Positions 63,063-64,000 of a DNA stretch of 64,000 bases are shown here, piece after piece. The DNA is taken from the NCBI GenBank assembly GCA_020852555.1, contig JADZAQ010000082.1, forward strand, positions 1-64,000. The letters run 5' to 3'. A program made the position numbers and the translations under genes. Positions within the stretch are counted from its first letter, which is position 1; every line of letters starts with the position of its first letter. This stretch comes from Burkholderiales bacterium. Lineage in GTDB: Bacteria > Pseudomonadota > Gammaproteobacteria > Burkholderiales > Casimicrobiaceae. The notes under the pieces were generated by a model. The model saw nothing but the letters and a program-made list of their open reading frames with translations. It was not told where the DNA came from and made no database searches.

Positions 63063-64000
63063 AGCACAAGGTCAAGCGCGTGCATTTCGTGGGCATCGGC
63101 GGTGTCGGGATGAGCGGTATCGCCGAGGTGCTGGCGACGCAGGGCTACGTCGTGTCCGGCTCCGATCTCGTGGCCAATGCCGCCACCGAGCGGCTCGCGC
63201 GGCGCGGCGTGCGCATCGTGCTCGGCCACGCCGCCGAGCACAGCGCGAACGCCGATGCCGTGGTCGTCTCGACCGCGGTGGCGCCCGACAATCCCGAAGT
63301 CGCCGCCGCCCGCGAGCGCGGCATCCCGATCGTGCCGCGCGCGCTGATGCTGGCCGAATTGATGCGTCTGAAGCAGGGCATCGCGGTCGCCGGCACGCAC
63401 GGCAAGACGACGACGACGAGCCTCGTCGCCTCGGTGCTCGCCGAAGGGGGTCTCGATCCCACCTTCGTGATCGGCGGACGACTGCTGTCGGCGGACGCCA
63501 ACGCCGGACTCGGCACCGGCGAGTTCCTGGTCGCCGAAGCCGACGAGTCCGACGCCTCGTTCCTGTACCTCTCGCCGGTGGTGGCGGTGGTCACCAACGT
63601 CGATGCCGATCACATGGAGACGTACGGCCACGATTTCTCGCGGCTCACCCGCGCCTTCGTGGACTTTCTGCAGCGGCTGCCGTTCTACGGCGTCGCTGTG
63701 GTGTGCATCGACGACGCCAACCTGCGCGGTCTTCTGCCGGAAGTCGCGAAGCCGCTGGTGACCTACGGCCTCGCGGAAGGCGCCGACCTGCGCGCGACCG
63801 ACGTCGTCAATATCGGCGGCCGCATGCGGTTCACCGCGCGGGCGAAGCGCAGCCCCGATCTCGCCGTCGAACTCGCCCTTCCCGGCGTACACAACGTGCG
63901 CAATGCGCTGGCGGCGATCGCCGTCGGTCGCGAGGTCGGCGTCGCCGATGCCGCGATCGCCCGCGCGCTCGCCGGCTTCCGCGGCGTCGGACGCCGCTTC
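63059..64000 (+). CDS. murC: UDP-N-acetylmuramate--L-alanine ligase (truncated by window end)
   Basis: Read directly, absent from the ORF track because it is open at the window edge: [36 protein letters not shown]...[24 protein letters not shown]...[14 protein letters not shown]. 4-nt overlap with murG. Confidence 0.94.
   Translation, partial: MKHKVKRVHFVGIGGVGMSGIAEVLATQGYVVSGSDLVANAATERLARRGVRIVLGHAAEHSANADAVVVSTAVAPDNPEVAAARERGIPIVPRALMLAELMRLKQGIAVAGTHGKTTTTSLVASVLAEGGLDPTFVIGGRLLSADANAGLGTGEFLVAEADESDASFLYLSPVVAVVTNVDADHMETYGHDFSRLTRAFVDFLQRLPFYGVAVVCIDDANLRGLLPEVAKPLVTYGLAEGADLRATDVVNIGGRMRFTARAKRSPDLAVELALPGVHNVRNALAAIAVGREVGVADAAIARALAGFRGVGRRF

Overview
High-GC chromosomal window with betaproteobacterial-like gene order and dense core metabolism. 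No prophage, transposon, CRISPR or other mobile element was recognised. From left to right: a glycolysis/pentose-phosphate block (pyk-pgk-gap-GNAT-tkt, minus strand); speD-speE; tyrS divergent from an M23 peptidase, then anmK; erpA-bactofilin-coiled-coil membrane protein-argC-rpsI-rplM (minus); OsmC, PCu(A)C, a 3-hydroxyisobutyrate-dehydrogenase-like protein, SemiSWEET and argH; an AlgZ/AlgR-like two-component pair; a PfkB kinase; apaH divergent from a Rep/UvrD helicase; a tandem c-type cytochrome; tRNA-Arg(CCG); a glycogen cluster (glgP-glgC-glgA, debranching enzyme, GH63-like glucosidase, mutarotase); tal-ROK glucokinase-pgi-gnd-zwf-pgl; lipoprotein-tamA-tamB (minus); and the dcw cluster mraZ-rsmH-ftsL-ftsI-murE-murF-mraY-murD-ftsW-murG-murC (murC runs off the end). 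No wholly new multi-gene system was seen. The most interesting signals are small: a four-copy 10-bp-phased MraZ-box array at a strong promoter; a candidate minus-strand sRNA with anti-Shine-Dalgarno motifs and an intrinsic terminator between rplM and osmC; a histidine-phosphatase remnant that lost its middle by deletion and frameshift; a 9-bp palindrome forming two opposed extended -10 elements between apaH and rep; a rep reading frame with no canonical start upstream of its conserved N-terminus; and a 25-codon mini-ORF linking ftsW to murG by overlapping stop/start codons. All calls come from reading sequence and translations; no database search was run.
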